A stretch of DNA of 5,484 bases from Streptococcus sp. (lineage in GTDB: Bacteria > Bacillota > Bacilli > Lactobacillales > Streptococcaceae). Each line of letters begins with the position of its first letter. The stretch's first letter is position 1. Location of the stretch: the NCBI GenBank assembly GCA_030825825.1, contig JAPJPE010000090.1, forward strand, positions 1-5,484, read 5' to 3'. This document shows positions 4,499 to 5,484 of this stretch, in pieces. The notes below the pieces were generated by a model. It searched no databases. It had not been told where the DNA came from and saw nothing but the letters and a program-made list of their open reading frames with translations. The translations under genes and the position numbers were made by a program.

Positions 4499-5484
4499 TT
4501 ATTTATGTTCTTCTGAATGGCGATACCCATAGCCAAAATAAATTCCTATCCCAATCAAGAGTTCAACTCCAAAGGCCAGCCAGGTCGATAGAGAATACTG
4601 GGTCATAAAGGACACACAGACCACAATCGATAGAATTGGCAAGACCGGAACCAAAGGCGTTTTAAATTCACCAGGTCCAGGAGCACCGTGTTCCTTGCGC
4701 AATTTCAAGAGAGCAAAGGCCAACAGAACCAGGTATGCCAAGGTACAGATATTTAAAAAGGAAGCGATACTAGCTAGCGGAAAAACTCCACCAGCAATGG
4801 CAGCCATCAATCCAGCGACCAATGTCGCATTTTTTGGAATTCTGGTTTTAGGATCGAGCTGTTTCATAGCTTTTGGCAAAAGGCCATCTCGCGCCAAACT
4901 GTAAATCATCCGTGAGAGGGCAAAGGTCATCGAAATGCAGACGGTAATCAGGGTCAAAATAGCGACCAACGATACATAATTCCCTGCCCAGCTAGCTCCT
5001 ACCTGACGGAGGGCAAAGGCAACCGCATCCTCTACATTTAAGTTCTTAAAAGGAACCATGCCGGTCAAAACCAGGGTAACCAAGATATAAAGAACCGTTG
5101 TGATCAAAAGACTAAGGACAATGCCGCGAGGAACGTTCTTTTGTGGTTCCTTGATTTCATCGACCGCCATTGAAATGGACTCAAAACCAAGAAAGGCAAA
5201 GAACATGAGCGAAGCGCCAGCCATAATCCCTGTTTGACCACCATAAATTTCGCCAAAGCCATAAGGGGCAAAGTTTCCCCAGTTGCCAGGGTTTAGGTGA
5301 AAAATCCCGACAAGAATAAACAAGGTAAGAGCTGAGAACTTGAGTAAGACCAGCAAGGAATTGAAGCGTAAGACGGCTTTTGCATTCATAAGGACCAAGG
5401 CTGTGACGAGGACCATGACCAAAATAGGTAAGAGATCCACATAAGTTCCCGCAGCTGGATCAAAAGTCCCATTTAAAGCCGTCG
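4499..5484 (-). CDS. APC-superfamily amino acid permease, CAT/YfnA-like (5' end missing)
   Basis: This is an integral membrane transporter for amino acid uptake or exchange. The reading frame is open to the window edge, so the gene is partial: a GTG at 5440 is an internal valine codon, with 14 further in-frame codons (T-A-L-N-G-T-F-D-P-A-A-G-T-Y) upstream. In the 327 visible residues about nine hydrophobic helices can be traced. Family signatures are FFAFLGFESISMAVDEIKEP (visible residues 94-113), SRMIYSLARDGLLPKAM (190-206), PKTRIPK (211-217) and FKTPLVPVLPIL (273-284). These fit the cationic amino acid transporter branch of the APC superfamily. With full-length relatives near 450-480 aa, roughly the first three helices are missing. 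The end is soluble and charged (YRHSEEHK). The substrate cannot be assigned; the CAT-like label does not prove a cationic substrate. Its own terminator follows, so it is not part of the downstream operon. Confidence 0.9.
   Translation of the reverse strand, partial: TALNGTFDPAAGTYVDLLPILVMVLVTALVLMNAKAVLRFNSLLVLLKFSALTLFILVGIFHLNPGNWGNFAPYGFGEIYGGQTGIMAGASLMFFAFLGFESISMAVDEIKEPQKNVPRGIVLSLLITTVLYILVTLVLTGMVPFKNLNVEDAVAFALRQVGASWAGNYVSLVAILTLITVCISMTFALSRMIYSLARDGLLPKAMKQLDPKTRIPKNATLVAGLMAAIAGGVFPLASIASFLNICTLAYLVLLAFALLKLRKEHGAPGPGEFKTPLVPVLPILSIVVCVSFMTQYSLSTWLAFGVELLIGIGIYFGYGYRHSEEHK

Noticed and set aside
4695..4904. A 69-codon plus-strand frame inside the permease gene
   Set aside because: It is antisense to conserved permease motifs and has no supporting signal.
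4499..5440. Permease starting at GTG 5440 as a complete 313-aa protein
   Set aside because: The frame stays open to the window edge, the codons upstream read as sensible permease sequence, and the family is about 450-480 aa with more helices. The GTG is an internal valine.

Overview
The window looks like a chromosomal segment of a low-GC Gram-positive bacterium, most likely a Streptococcus of the mitis/sanguinis type. The main reason is the glmU fragment: its 221 visible residues closely match the streptococcal GlmU I know. The TGnTATAAT promoters, strong AGGAGG-type ribosome binding sites and tight gene packing fit this. The species cannot be fixed from the sequence alone. Every gene I can support lies on the minus strand, so transcription runs from high to low coordinates.

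Layout in the direction of transcription: (1) 5484-4499, the C-terminal two thirds of an APC-superfamily amino acid permease, cut by the window edge and closed by a clear intrinsic terminator (4463-4490). (2) An extended -10 promoter at 4433-4441 starts a compact six-gene operon: a 78-aa Tad2-like/DUF2829 protein, a classical SDR dehydrogenase, a Nudix hydrolase, a GNAT-type acetyltransferase, a stand-alone PEP-utilising-enzyme barrel protein and an ASCH-domain protein. The genes overlap or lie 7-9 bases apart, except for a 41-base gap before the PEP-barrel gene (35 bases if the upstream ATG is used). (3) A 170-base intergenic element of three consecutive stem-loops (743-912) closes the operon. 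(4) A second extended -10 promoter (697-725) drives glmU, of which only the uridyltransferase half is visible.

glmU is essential cell-wall metabolism. The six-gene operon has no textbook pathway. Most of its members belong to families that bind or process nucleotides or small metabolites: Tad2-like (cyclic nucleotide binding in phage relatives), Nudix, NAD-type SDR, acetyl-CoA-dependent GNAT, PEP-type barrel and ASCH (modified cytidine or RNA). This suggests small-molecule or nucleotide housekeeping, but that is inference. The GNAT and PEP-barrel genes are visibly more AT-rich than the SDR gene upstream, so they may have been inserted into an older operon.

The most notable points are the chromosomal Tad2-like gene away from any visible phage or Thoeris genes, the PEP-barrel protein that keeps substrate and metal residues but lacks the family cysteine and the phospho-relay domains, and the ASCH protein, which appears to keep the three catalytic residues described for E. 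coli YqfB.
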